64,000 bases of DNA, taken from contig NC_091369.1 of the NCBI RefSeq assembly GCF_038502225.1, forward strand, positions 1,139,001 to 1,203,000. Reading direction: 5' to 3'. The notes below the pieces were generated by a model that saw nothing but the letters and a program-made list of their open reading frames with translations, was not told the origin of the DNA and did not search any database. Every line of letters begins with the position of its first letter. Positions within the stretch are counted from its first letter, which is position 1. Shown here in pieces: positions 54,195 through 64,000 of the stretch. The position numbers were made by a program, and so were the translations under genes. This DNA is from Cherax quadricarinatus. Lineage: Eukaryota > Arthropoda > Malacostraca > Decapoda > Parastacidae.

Positions 54195-55199
54195 TGAAGT
54201 AACATTAAAATAAAAATTGTAGCAGTTAAGTGTGTTGGAGCTATATAATGATGCTGTGCCCAGCATCTCGTCTCCATCTCCAAGGTAAATGCTGTATTAC
54301 TACATAATTTCTTTACATTACGTATTATTATCATTATTATAATTATTGTTTTCCTTATGGAACTACATAATAGTAGTATTTCTTACCTTAAATTGTGGGT
54401 GCTAGTGTTTGTCGATGATTGTGAAGAGAGTGGAGAGTTATGTTGTGGTCCTACTGGGCTGAGGTGGATGGTAGAGGTTCTGGTACTGAAGTCGATGGTT
54501 GTACTGGAGTTTGCATAAATTCTGTAATGGATTTCTGTTCTCTTTTACCCTGCAGTACATTATACAACTGATAGTAAGGCATCAGCTGCTCTAGACACCA
54601 TTTCAGGGTCAGTCAGTCAGTCAGGTCAGTAAGTCAGATATGGTAATTAAAAGATCAAAACACAATTCACAGTTCAACAAGAGAGAAGTGGAACTGAACA
54701 TGTATTATTCATGAAAGCTGGGATGGTGGTGTCAGGAGTGTCGAGTGTCAGGGGATGGCGGGAGGTGTCCCTCGCTCACCCACAACAAGGTGGCTTGAGG
54801 TAGGGAATGGCTGTCACCACTTGTCACATAATGACATAGTACATTGGACCTCCGACGTACGATGTCCCCAACCTACGTTAAAACTGACCTATGTTGCTTT
54901 TCAGCGTAAAAATTTGACCCCGACATACGTTGAAAAACTCGACCCACAGCATTCGTCCGGTACCTGTCCACATGTCTGTCCACCTGAGGCGCCTCAGCTG
55001 GCCTGCCTTCAGTTAGCGTGCCAATGTTTACAAGCCAGAGCGGTCGCTCCCAAGCATACATTTGGAATATTTTGTATTATTCCATTGTTTTTAGTGCTTC
55101 TAACTGCTAAATAAGCCACCATGAACCCAAAGAAAGTTTCTAGTGCCAACCCTGTGGTAAAAAGGGTGAGAAATACTATTGAAATACTATCATACCACG

Positions 55200-55343
55200 G
55201 TCAGCTGCTGCTGTAGTACCGTCAGCTGCTGCTGCACCATGGTCAGCTGCTGCTGTAGCACCAGCTGCTGCTGCTGCTGTAGCACAATCAGCTGCTGCTG
55301 CACCATGGTGAGCTGCTGCTGCTGCTGCTGCTGTAGCACCGTT
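55200..55343 (+). repeat. CTG-rich array in inner Tigger
   Basis: 'CAGCTGCTGCTGTAGCACC' variants; encodes Cys-rich or Ala-rich strings depending on frame. Confidence 0.8.
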
Positions 55344-55746
55344 GTTGGTGTGGCTTATCGAGAATACCGAGAAACAATTAACCCCAGAGGGTTAGCCACC
55401 CAGGATAACCCAAGAAAGTCAGTGTGTCATCAAGGACTGTCTAACTTATTTCCATTGGGGTCCTTAATCTTGTCTCCCAGGATGCAACCCACACCAGTGA
55501 ACTAACACCTAGGTGAACAGGAAAAAATGCCTGGAACTAGTGCTCATATTGGTGAATTTAAGGCCAGCAAAGGTTGGTTTGAGAGATTTAAGAATCATAG
55601 TGGTATACACATTATGATAAGGCCTGTTCTGGAAGAAAATGCCAAACAGGACCTACATTACTCAGGAGGAGAAGGCACTCCCAGGACAGTGTCTCATCAC
55701 TCATCACTACATCTTCAATAAAGGTAAGTGTCATTTATTCTTCATT

Positions 55747-55796
55747 TAGTAGAGTAGTACATGCACAATATATATTGTGCATGTACTACTCTACTA
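55747..55796. repeat. perfect 50-bp palindrome
   Basis: No spacer; centre 'GCACAATATATATTGTGC'. Sits in the 3' non-coding part of the inner Tigger. Confidence 0.92.
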
Positions 55797-56572
55797 TTGT
55801 GCATGTATCCTTCTTTTTGTGTGTAGGTAAATGTATATTTCATGTTGTAAATTTTTTTTTTTTCAAACTTTTGGGTGTCTTGCACACATTAATTTGATTT
55901 CCATTATTTCTTATGGGGAAAATTAATTCAACCTATGATCATTTCATCTTACGATGGGCTCTCAGGAACGGATTAATATAGTAAGTCGGGGTCCACTGTA
56001 TTTTATTCATTCTAGAGAATATATCAGGCTTCTATGCTGTTTATATTGTTTATTATGTCATATTAAATGAATTGTGATAGGTAAATAAGCCATAGAGTTG
56101 ATATTAGCAAAATATTGAAGTATTTTGTTGTGCCTCCTGAAAGTCAGAACGGATTAATTGCATTTCAATTAATTTAAATGAGGAAAATTGGCTCAGCATA
56201 CGAGTAAATCAGAATATGAGCAAGGTTATGGAACAGATTAAACTCGTAAGTAGAGGTTCCACTGTACTTTAATTTCTTAATTTTTTCCAATGCTTTACCA
56301 TCCATTTAGTCATACATTACTTCATATTTTATCTTTATTCCGTACAACAGTATTAAATTCACCACTTCATGTTTTCAAACTTTCATAGTTAATCCTCTTG
56401 CTTGTGGAAAAGCATTCGTCATTTACCTAAAACTTTCTTCAGTTGCACACTGAATAGAGCTCATCAATTGTAATGCTTTCATTTGCTGAATCAGCATATA
56501 GACTATCTGGCCAGCTCTAGTTGTGTTCCTGGGACCATGCAGCCTGATGAGAGAGAGACAGGGTTAACTTTA

Positions 56573-57030
56573 ACCCCTTCACTGTTGCTACCATTCATAT
56601 TAAAAGGGCTGACAGTGTCAAGGTTTTATAAAAAAATAATAATAATAATTTCTTCTAAAATGGTAGAAATTCTTTTTTTCTGAAGGTAATGACACCAAAA
56701 ATGTGGAATTTAATGGAAAACTTGGGCACAAAGGTGTCTGGTCGCACTTTATGCATCAACAATTACACCTAATTTGAGTCTTATATTCATCTAATTCAAT
56801 TGCTAAATTTGACCTGATTCCTCACTATTTCACGTGTGCCTTCCCTTCTATTGATTGAATGCAAGAAATTGCCCATTCAACTATCAGAAATATTCTTTAA
56901 AGTTCACAGAAGTTGGTAATATGACCAATTTTATGCAAAATTCAACAAATTCCAATTCAGAAACAAGGAGGTTGAAGGCATGAAATCATATTTAAAGGAA
57001 ATGTGTTGTGTGAATATTATGTGGAAAATT
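56573..57030 (+). repeat. TTAA-type element, left part
   Basis: Starts 'TTAA|CCCCTTCACTGTTGC' and follows 18347 ('AATGACACCAAAAATGTGGA', 'AATGGAAAACTT'). Right end cut off by the LINE-A fragment that follows. Confidence 0.6.
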
Positions 57031-57039
57031 CATAGCTTA

Positions 57040-57425
57040 ATGATTAGGAGGTGCTGGGTTATCAAAGGGCAGAAGAGGGGCTGTTGAAGTAGTCTGGACA
57101 AAGACGAGATGAAATAATATAGGATGACTACGAGGGTGTATAAATCTGTGGTAGAGGGAAGAAGGGGTAGGGGGGTTGTCCGAGGAAGAGTTGGAAAGGG
57201 GCTTGGGCATCCAACAGGCTCATGTGAGCATGTTAGGAGTGGATGCAAGTAATGTTTTATGATTTAATGTGCTGTTGGAGTGTGAACAAGGTACATTTAT
57301 GAAGGGATTCAAGGACACTGGTTTGCCAGACTTGAGTTCCAGAAAGGGGAAGTGCAGTGTCTGTACTCTGAAGGAGGAGTGAGGTTGTTGCAGTTCAGAA
57401 GATAAAATTAAATTAAAAAAAAAAA
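57040..57425 (+). pseudogene. LINE-A C-terminus and 3' UTR, truncated
   Basis: Codes in pieces for RMTTRVYKSVVEGRRGRG, then 'TGCTGTTGGAGTGTGAACAA' 3' UTR and A-tail 57413-57425. Closest to copy 3 (60962) in its shorter 3' UTR. Confidence 0.7.
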
Positions 57426-57600
57426 AGTTGGGACATTTATAACCTTTGCCTTACCCCAGTAACTATTTTCATACTTTCATTCATCTAGTAATATCCTGCT
57501 TTTACATTTGCTAGGAATTTTTAGAGGCATAATTTGACTTTTTGAGAAACAAGTGCTTCTCTTAAAACAAATTTACCTTTTGGATACATATTTCAGGACT

Positions 57601-57648
57601 TCTTAGTATGAATGATTTGACAGTTCTTGAAGTTCAATACAATGTAAG
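57601..57648 (+). other. possible exon, phase-compatible with FBXO45
   Basis: 'TTTCAG' precedes and 'GTAAGT' follows 48 open bases that would continue phase 1 from exon 2 as (G)LLSMNDLTVLEVQYN. It does not resemble the expected FBXO45 end. Could be chance. Confidence 0.2.
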
Positions 57649-57673
57649 TCAGGAAATATTCTGTTATATACGT

Positions 57674-58578
57674 TGTGAAGGCTTACTCAGCCCTGTAACA
57701 ACTTCAGACAGTATTACCAAGGCTGGCGGCTCCTCAGGAAAATTAGTGAATAGAAAAAGAAATAATAACAGACAAACATAAACACTTTATTATATAGAAA
57801 ATATAAAATATAAAACACTTAAATATGAAATATTAATCCTACATTAAAGAAAATGAAAAATGAAAAATATAAATGATAACTGAATTCAACGCTAATATAT
57901 ATAGGGGTGTCTGGTGTTGGTGACACTGTTGTTGAAATCGTAGCCGTTGCTGATGTGGGGGGGGGGGGTCGCAGGTGTTGGTGACCACCAATGGCTAGTT
58001 CTTCGCAGAGTATCGCCGTGAGTAGTATCCCGATGACAGGAAAGCAGGTTCTTTACCGCTGCAATGATGTGGGGTTACGTCCTGCAATTTCATACAGGTG
58101 CACAGGTAATTAAATCCAAAATGGGATGTCTCCAGGACGTTAGTCCGTCTCCTGTTCTTCTCGTTGATTGACAGGTGACCCTCTCTGTCATCCAAGCTGG
58201 AAAGATAGACAGGTTACCCACTGCTTAAGAAATCACTCTCCATGGTAAGTACAATACCCAAAAGATGTGGTGATTATTACAACAGTCAACCTAGAGCAAG
58301 ACTGAAAGGACTAAGTTTATTATTGGTCAAAAGTGACGCTTTCAACCAATAAATCCACTAGAATACAAGGCAGGCATGTACTTACAGTAGTGTTGGGAGC
58401 TGTGAGTCGAGTGATTTACTGTTTGACCAGAGCCCCACACGTCACCTTTGGGGGGGGGGGGAGGAAAGGCGGGAATAGCGGGAGCTTGGCTTACCCTACC
58501 TTAACAAGTAGCCGGCAGTGAAACTATTGTTACTATATACTCCCTCTCTATTCCTATCTATTGAACTTTTCCCTCACA
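57674..58578 (-). mobile_element. 3' LTR of gypsy-type element
   Basis: 905 bp on the minus strand from TGTGAGG (58578) to CCTTCACA (57674), i.e. short inverted ends. Preceded by purine tract 'GGTATGGGGGAG' (~58590-58579). AATAAA at ~57790 could be the polyadenylation signal. The 5' LTR is outside the window, so the boundary is inferred. Confidence 0.65.
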
Positions 58579-60961
58579 CTCCCCCATACCAAGACTTATA
58601 GTCAAGGAGTATAAGAAGAATAGGCGAGGAAAAAGTTCTAACATAAGGAAGTCGCGTAAGGCAAGAAATCTTCTACTGACTGTCACGACTTAACCAGTCA
58701 GAGAAATAATTGGATGAACCATTGATATACACAATATGGAACTTAAAAGCCTGGAGTGCCAATGTCCACCTCAAGAGGCGACTGTTGGTTCCCTTAAAAG
58801 TTTCTAGGTATATCAAAGGTTTGTGGTCCGTTTCTAAAATGAATTCTTTTCCCAGCAAATAAAATTTAAGTTTGGAGATACCCCACACAAGGGCCAAACA
58901 TTCCTTTTCTATGGTGGAGTATCTCGTTTCTGCGGGAAGGAGTTTCCGGCTTAGGAAGCATACAGGGAAGGGAGTACCATCATGGTATTGTAGTAACACC
59001 GCACCTAAGCCAGTATTGGAGGCATCAGTTCTTAAACAAAATGTTTTATTAATATCTGGAATCTTAAGTATAGGGTCTTTCGAAAAGATACTTTTAATCT
59101 CGTTAAACTTTTCCCGAGCTACGTCGGAAAGTTCAAGAGGTTCCTTCACAGACTTTTTAAGGAAGTCGGATAAGATGCCTGTAAGATCAGTAAGGTTTGG
59201 GATAAACCGTGCATAAAAATTTACAGAACCAAGAAAGCTACGCATGAGCTTCTTGGTTTTGGGGAATTTAAATTCTAGTAAAGCTTTGATCTTACTGGGG
59301 AGAGGCTGCAGAGAGTTATTAGAAAGTATCAGTCCAAGATATCTAATCTTGTTATACCCAAGGAAGCATTTCTTCGGCTTGGCAGTGAGGCCATGTGAGC
59401 GTAACCTACGCAAAACTGATGTTGGATATGTTCGCCCCACGTGGATGTCATTACGTAAATGTTATCAAAATAAACTGAAACATTTGGCATATTACCCAAG
59501 ACCTTTCTCATCAGTCTCACGTAGGTAGCACCGGCAGTTACCAAACTGCATCAGTCCTTGGTGTGTAGGAAAAGCGGTGTACTGCTTAGAAGAAGGATCT
59601 AACATTACCTGATGATATGCCTGCGCAATATCAATCTCTGAAAAGAAGGAAGAGTCATAAAATTTGTGTAGATCGCTATCTATTAAGGGCATAGGCTCAG
59701 CATCCCACCGAGTTATAGCATTAAGGCCTCTGAAGTCAATAGCAAGTCTATATGAATTATCATCCTCCTTAACCATGACTACTGGTGAACAATATGCAGA
59801 TACTGAAGGTTCAATGATCTTTAGTTTTAATAATTTGTCTACCTCTCGGTCAAATGCATCCCTAAGGTGAACTGGAACTGGGTATAATTTCCATTTGATA
59901 GGATTGTCAGTCACTAAGTCAATCTTATGGACTACCGTGGAGGTAACACCTGGAATATCAGTAAAGACGTCTGAAAAGTTACTCACACATTGAAGTAGTT
60001 CATGTCTCTTATGGTCATCCAAAGATTCATTAATATTAATGTTGGTTGCGTCCGAGTGGTCAAAAGTCACCAAGTCATGTAGTTCTTCATCATAGTCTGA
60101 GTTAGAGGTGTCAATTATGCACACCTTACATTCTTCAGTTGTCTTATCAAGTTCGTGAGGAAAAACTAAGTCAAAGTTATTAAGGCAGTTAACCGAATTT
60201 CTTCGGTAATATTTCTTAAGGATGTTGATATGATAAAGCTTAGGTTTCCCCTTGACTTCTATGAGGTAGTCAACTTTCCCACAAATTTTTAATACTTTAT
60301 ATGGACCTTTCCATGCTACTAATAATTTATTTGACTTGATCGGCAAAAGTACAAGAACTTCATCCCCTATGTTAAAACTTCTCCTCTGAATTTTGGAGTC
60401 AAAATAGGTTTTGTACTGGTCCATTGACAAGCTTAGGTTTTTCGAAACTATGTCAGAGGTCTCCTCAAGTTTAGATCTAAGGTCAAGGAGAAACTGGTAA
60501 GAAGACTGAACCTCAGCACTCATCTCCTCATTAGTCCTTAAGTCATGAAGGATGGACAATGGGCCTATGGCCTGTCTACCAAAGAGAAGTTCAAAAGGTG
60601 AAAACCCCAATGAGTCACTGGGAACTTCCCTCATGGCAAACAAAGCACAGGGTAGGTAACGATGCCACTCCTTAGGTTTAAGGGAGCAAAGTTTCCTTAA
60701 AATGGACTTGAGAATCGAATGCTGGCGCTCAATCCTCCCATTACAGCTGGGATGATAGGGTGTGGTGAAGAGAGGCTTCACTCCTAGAAGTTGGTAGAGA
60801 TGTTGCATTAAGTCAGATGTGAATTGTGTCCCACGGTCAGACAAAATTTCTCTGGGGATGCCCACTCTGGAGAAGATGGACAAAAGAGCTTCAGCCACCT
60901 CTGTAGTAGTTATGGTCTTTAAGGGAACGGCTTCAGGGAAACTCGAAGCATAATCAACTAT

Positions 60962-63290
60962 TATTATTTTATTATTATTTTTATCACACTGGCCGATTCC
61001 CACCAAGGCAGGGTGGCCCGAAAAAGAAAAACTTTCACCATCATTCACTCCATCACTGTCTTGCCAGAAGGGTGCTTTACACTACAGTTTTTAAACTGCA
61101 ACATTAACACCCCTCCTTCAGAGTGCAGGCACTGTACTTCCCATCTCCAGGACTCAAGTCCGGCCTGCCGGTTTCCCTGAACCCCTTCATAAATGTTACT
61201 TTGCTCACACTCCAACAGCACGTCAAGTATTAAAAACCATTTGTCTCCATTCACTCCTATCAAACACGCTCACGCATGCCTGCTGGAAGACCAAGCCCCT
61301 CGCACACAAAACCTCCTTTACCCCCTCTCTCCAACCTTTCCTAGGCCGACCCCTACCCTGCCTTCCTTCCACTACAGACTGATACACTCTTGAAGTCATT
61401 CTGTTTCGCTCCATTCTCTCTACATGTCCAAACCACCTCAACAACCCTTCCTCAGCCCTCTGGACAACAGTTTTGGTAATCCCGCACCTCCTCCTAACTT
61501 CCAAACTACGAATTCTCTGCATTATATTCACACCACACATTGCCCTCAGGCATGACATCTCCACTGCCTCCAGCCTTCTCCTCGCTGCAACATTCATCAC
61601 CCATGCTTCACACCCATATAAGAGCATTGGTAAAACTATACTCTCATACATTCCCCTCTTTGCCTCCAAGGACAAAGTTCTTTGTCTCCACAGACTCCTA
61701 AGTGCACCACTCACTCTTTTCCCCTCATCAATTCTATGATTCACCTCATCTTTCATAGACCCATCCGCTGACACGTCCACTCCCAAATATCTGAATACAT
61801 TCACCTCCTCCATACTCTCTCCCTCCAATCTGATATTCAATCTTTCATCACCTAATCTTTTTGTTATCCTCATAATCTTACTCTTTCCTATATTCACCTT
61901 TAATTTTCTTCTTTTGCACACCCTATAAAAATTCATCCACCAATCTCTGCAACTTCTCTTCAGAATCTCCCAAGAGCACAGTGTCATCAGCAAAGAGCAG
62001 CTGTGACAACTCCCACTTTGTGTGTGATTCTTTATCTTTTAACTCCACGCCTCTTGCCAAGACCCTCGCATTTACTTCTCTTACAACCCCATCTATAAAT
62101 ATATTAAACAACCACGGTGACATCACACATCCTTGTCTAAGGCCTACTTTTACTGGGAAATAATTTCCCTCTTTCCTACATACTCTAACTTGAGCCCCAC
62201 TATCCTCGTAAAAACTCTTCACTGCTTTCAGTAACCTACCTCCTACACCATACACTTGCAACATCTGCCACATTGCATCCCTATCCACCCTGTCATACGC
62301 CTTTTTCAAATCCATAAATGCCACAAAGACCTCTTTAGCCTTATCTAAATACTGTTCACTTATATGTTTCACTGTAAACACCTGGTCCACACACCCCCTA
62401 CCTTTCCTAAAGCCTCCTTGTTCATCTGCTATCTACTCTTAATTCTTTCAATAATAACTCTACCATACACTTTACCAGGTATACTCAGCAGACTTATCCC
62501 CCTATAATTTTTGCACTCTCTTTTATCCCCTTTGCCTTTATACAAAGGAACTATGCATGCTCTCTGCCAATCCCTAGGTACCTTACCCTCTTCCATACAT
62601 TTATTAAATAATTGCACCAACCACTCCAAAACTATATCCCCACCTGCTTTTAACATTTCTATCTTTATCCCATCAATCCCGGCTGCCTTACCCCCTTTCA
62701 TTTTACCTACTGCCTCACGAACTTCCCCCACACTCACAACTGGCTCTTCCTCACTCCTACAAGATGTTATTCCTCCTTGTCCTATACACGAAATCACAGC
62801 TTCCCTATCTTCATCAACATTTAACAATTCCTCAAAATATTCCCTCCATCTTCCCAATACCTCGAACTCTCCATTTAATAACTCTCCTCTCCTATTTTTA
62901 ACTGACAAATCCATTTGTTCTCTAGGCTTTCTTAACTTGTTAATCTCACTCCAAAACTTTTTCTTATTTTCAACAAAATTTGTTGATAACATCTCACCCA
63001 CTCTCTCATTTGCTCTCTTTTTACATTGCTTCACCACTCTCTTAACCTCTCTCTTTTTCTCCATATACTCTTCCCTCCTTGCATCACTTCTACTTTGTAA
63101 AAACTTCTCATATGCTAACTTTTTCTCCCTTACTACTCTCTTTACATCATCATTCCACCAATCGCTCCTCTTCCCTCCCGCACCCACTTTCCTGTAACCA
63201 CAAACTTCTGCTGAACACTCTAACACTACATTTTTAAACCTACCCCATACCTCTTCGACCCCATTGCCTATGCTAATATAGTATATCTAA
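60962..63290 (-). mobile_element. LINE-A copy 3, 5'-truncated, inside integrase
   Basis: Begins in the linker (LECSAEVCGYRKVGAGGKR, WWNDDVKRVVREKKLAYEKF), continues with RT ([31 protein letters not shown]) and the C-terminal domain ([17 protein letters not shown]). 3' UTR is shorter than in copies 1-2 and ends 'GCCAGTGTGATAAAAATAAT'. It interrupts ...HRYILTL|VDYASSF of the host integrase. Frame breaks at ~62400 and ~61950. Confidence 0.88.
61223..63226 (-). pseudogene. LINE-A copy 3 RT coding region
   Basis: Three frames: 63226-62429 (linker and RT fingers, GISLLSIPGKVYGRV), 62390-61923 (palm; catalytic FADD present), 61993-61223 (thumb and C-terminus, ends FNT-stop). Least damaged RT of the three large copies, but still two frameshifts. 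Confidence 0.85.
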
Positions 63291-63897
63291 TGTTAATATA
63301 TATCTGTGTCCCCCAGATGAAAGTGGAGATAAAGGACCAACGATGTCAATAGCTACTCTTTCAAAAGGTACCGTAAAGACTGGCATTTTGACCATAGGTA
63401 CTCGCCTGGTACCTCGGGAAGATGACAGTTGGCAAACTTTACACGATCTACAATAGGTAGTGACATCTGAGGACATTTTTGGCCAAAAATAGGTTTCCCT
63501 AATTTTATTTAAGGTTTTACGATGCGAGAAATGTCCGGCTACTGGCAGGTCATGAGCCATTTTAAGAACAGTCTCTCTGCATTGACTTGGAACAACTAAG
63601 ATGGAATAGTCTATCTCATCTGAATTTAATTTGAATACTGACTTGTACAAGATACCTTTTATATATTCAAATTTATATGAAAAGTTTTTCCTTTGGATCA
63701 CTTGATTTTGTTTAGCGGCATTATGGCAATTCTGAAGAGAAGGGCAATTACGTTGTAAATTGACAAAGGAGTCCTTCGATATATCTAAAGGCTTAAAGTC
63801 AGGGAAAATCGAAGGATGGACAGTAGGGGAAGCATGGGCTTTGGTCTGAGCCCTAGTCAAGACATTTATGGTATCGGAGGTGATATCTTCAAACTTT

Positions 63898-64000
63898 GCC
63901 AATATCCCAAACCCCTCCTTTAAAGTGCAGGCATTGTACTTCCCATTTCCAGGACTCAAGTCCGACTATATGAAAATAACCGGTTTCCCCGAATCCCTTC
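63898..64000 (-). mobile_element. LINE-A copy 4, 3' UTR, continues past the window
   Basis: 'AAAGTGCAGGCATTGTACTT' to 'CCGGTTTCCCCGAATCCCTT', identical in order to 42470-42570. Inserted into the gypsy element upstream of its zinc finger, so the first ~20 codons of the opening at 63959 are LINE and not gypsy. Confidence 0.75.

Larger units (their letters stand above)
54842..55998 (+). mobile_element. inner Tigger, sister of 24085
   Basis: Ends 'CATTGGACCTCCGACGTACG' and 'GTAAGTCGGGGTCCACTG' with TA at both sides. N-terminus at 55122 (MNPKKVSSANPVVKRVRN), CTG array 55200-55343, SINE-T fragment ~55365-55520, then a broken GEFKASKGWFERFKN and LEENAKQD region. Shares the array and SINE position with 24085-25349. 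Confidence 0.85.
53364..56264 (+). mobile_element. outer Tigger element with nested insertions
   Basis: TIRs 'CAGTGGAACCTCTACTTACG' and 'CGTAAGTAGAGGTTCCACTG', TA at 53362 and 56265. Inside: a SINE-S piece, a reversed TTAA-type element, the end of a Tigger transposase, and a whole second Tigger (54842-55998). Lies in FBXO45 intron 2. Confidence 0.85.
58579..63897 (-). pseudogene. Ty3/gypsy-type pol, integrase before RT (Gmr1-like), broken
   Basis: Minus strand, in order. 63897-63294: H-H-C-C zinc finger (MAHDLPVAGHFSHRKTLNKI, YCRSCKVCQL) and the first integrase Asp (FERVAIDIVGPL). LINE-A insertion 60962-~63290. 60961-~60200: rest of integrase (ILSDRGTQFTSD, GRIERQHSILKSIL) and GPY/F-like LVAWKGPYKVLKICGK. 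The same open frame then runs to ~59492 with gypsy RT (IIEPSVSAYCSPVVMVKEDD, FFSEIDIAQAYHQV). 59544-59329: shifted frame with VYFDNIYVM where Y-x-D-D is expected (second D is N). 59440-58673: RT end and RNase H (LRTDASNTGLGAVLLQ, STIEKECLALVWGI, DHKPLIYL) to stop. Retroelement debris, at least one frameshift, a changed catalytic residue and two insertions; inactive. gag and protease would lie beyond the window. Confidence 0.9.

Noticed and set aside
62511..63197. 228-codon plus-strand ORF
   Set aside because: Antisense shadow of LINE-A copy 3.

Overview
Eukaryotic nuclear DNA, AT-rich and dominated by transposons. The repeat families (a LINE tail reading 'ACCCTGCCTCGGTGGGA', a tRNA-derived SINE with the core 'TTAGTCGACTGGTGTGGGT', TA-flanked pogo/Tigger elements, GAAACGTTTC foldbacks) are ones I associate with decapod crustaceans, so a crayfish, lobster or similar is the likely source. 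The assignment is from memory of repeat families, not from a search.

Only two host genes are supported. (1) A TMEM243 (MM-TRAG)-type small membrane protein on the minus strand, with three in-phase coding exons at 23620-23685, 22307-22453 and 14720-14833 (108 codons). (2) FBXO45/Fsn, the F-box/SPRY subunit of a synaptic ubiquitin ligase, on the plus strand. It has coding exon 1 at 31272-31847 and exon 2 at 49357-49447, separated by a 17.5 kb intron; the last coding exon is not in the window and should lie downstream. The genes are divergently arranged around about 26-31 kb.

Layout: 0-14.7 kb is repeats and AT-rich spacer (foldbacks, SINE copies, nested MITEs), possibly including TMEM243 3' UTR. 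14.7-23.7 kb is the TMEM243 gene, with an endonuclease/RT LINE, a piggyBac-type element and a CR1-like LINE in its introns. 24-31 kb holds a Tigger element, an inverted LINE pair and SINEs. 31.2-49.4 kb is FBXO45 exon 1, its giant intron and exon 2; the intron carries a Tigger, minisatellite and satellite arrays, and a second large LINE. 53.4-56.3 kb is a Tigger inside a Tigger. 57.7-64 kb is a Ty3/gypsy-type LTR element on the minus strand whose integrase lies before the reverse transcriptase (the Gmr1-type order). It is broken by one LINE inside integrase and by a second LINE at the window edge.

The most interesting items are the integrase-first gypsy element; an inverted duplication that preserves the empty site of a MITE; a second natural empty-site pair that dates a SINE and a piggyBac MITE; several foldbacks carrying a hammerhead-ribozyme-like core; and a LINE family with a short derivative that keeps only its two ends. 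Names used below: LINE-A = the RTE-like endonuclease/RT element; LINE-B = the CR1/jockey-like element; LINE-C = the element with a GAATT tail; SINE-T = the tRNA-derived SINE; SINE-S = the short repeat containing 'CCTCAAGGAAGGTTCCTTGA'.
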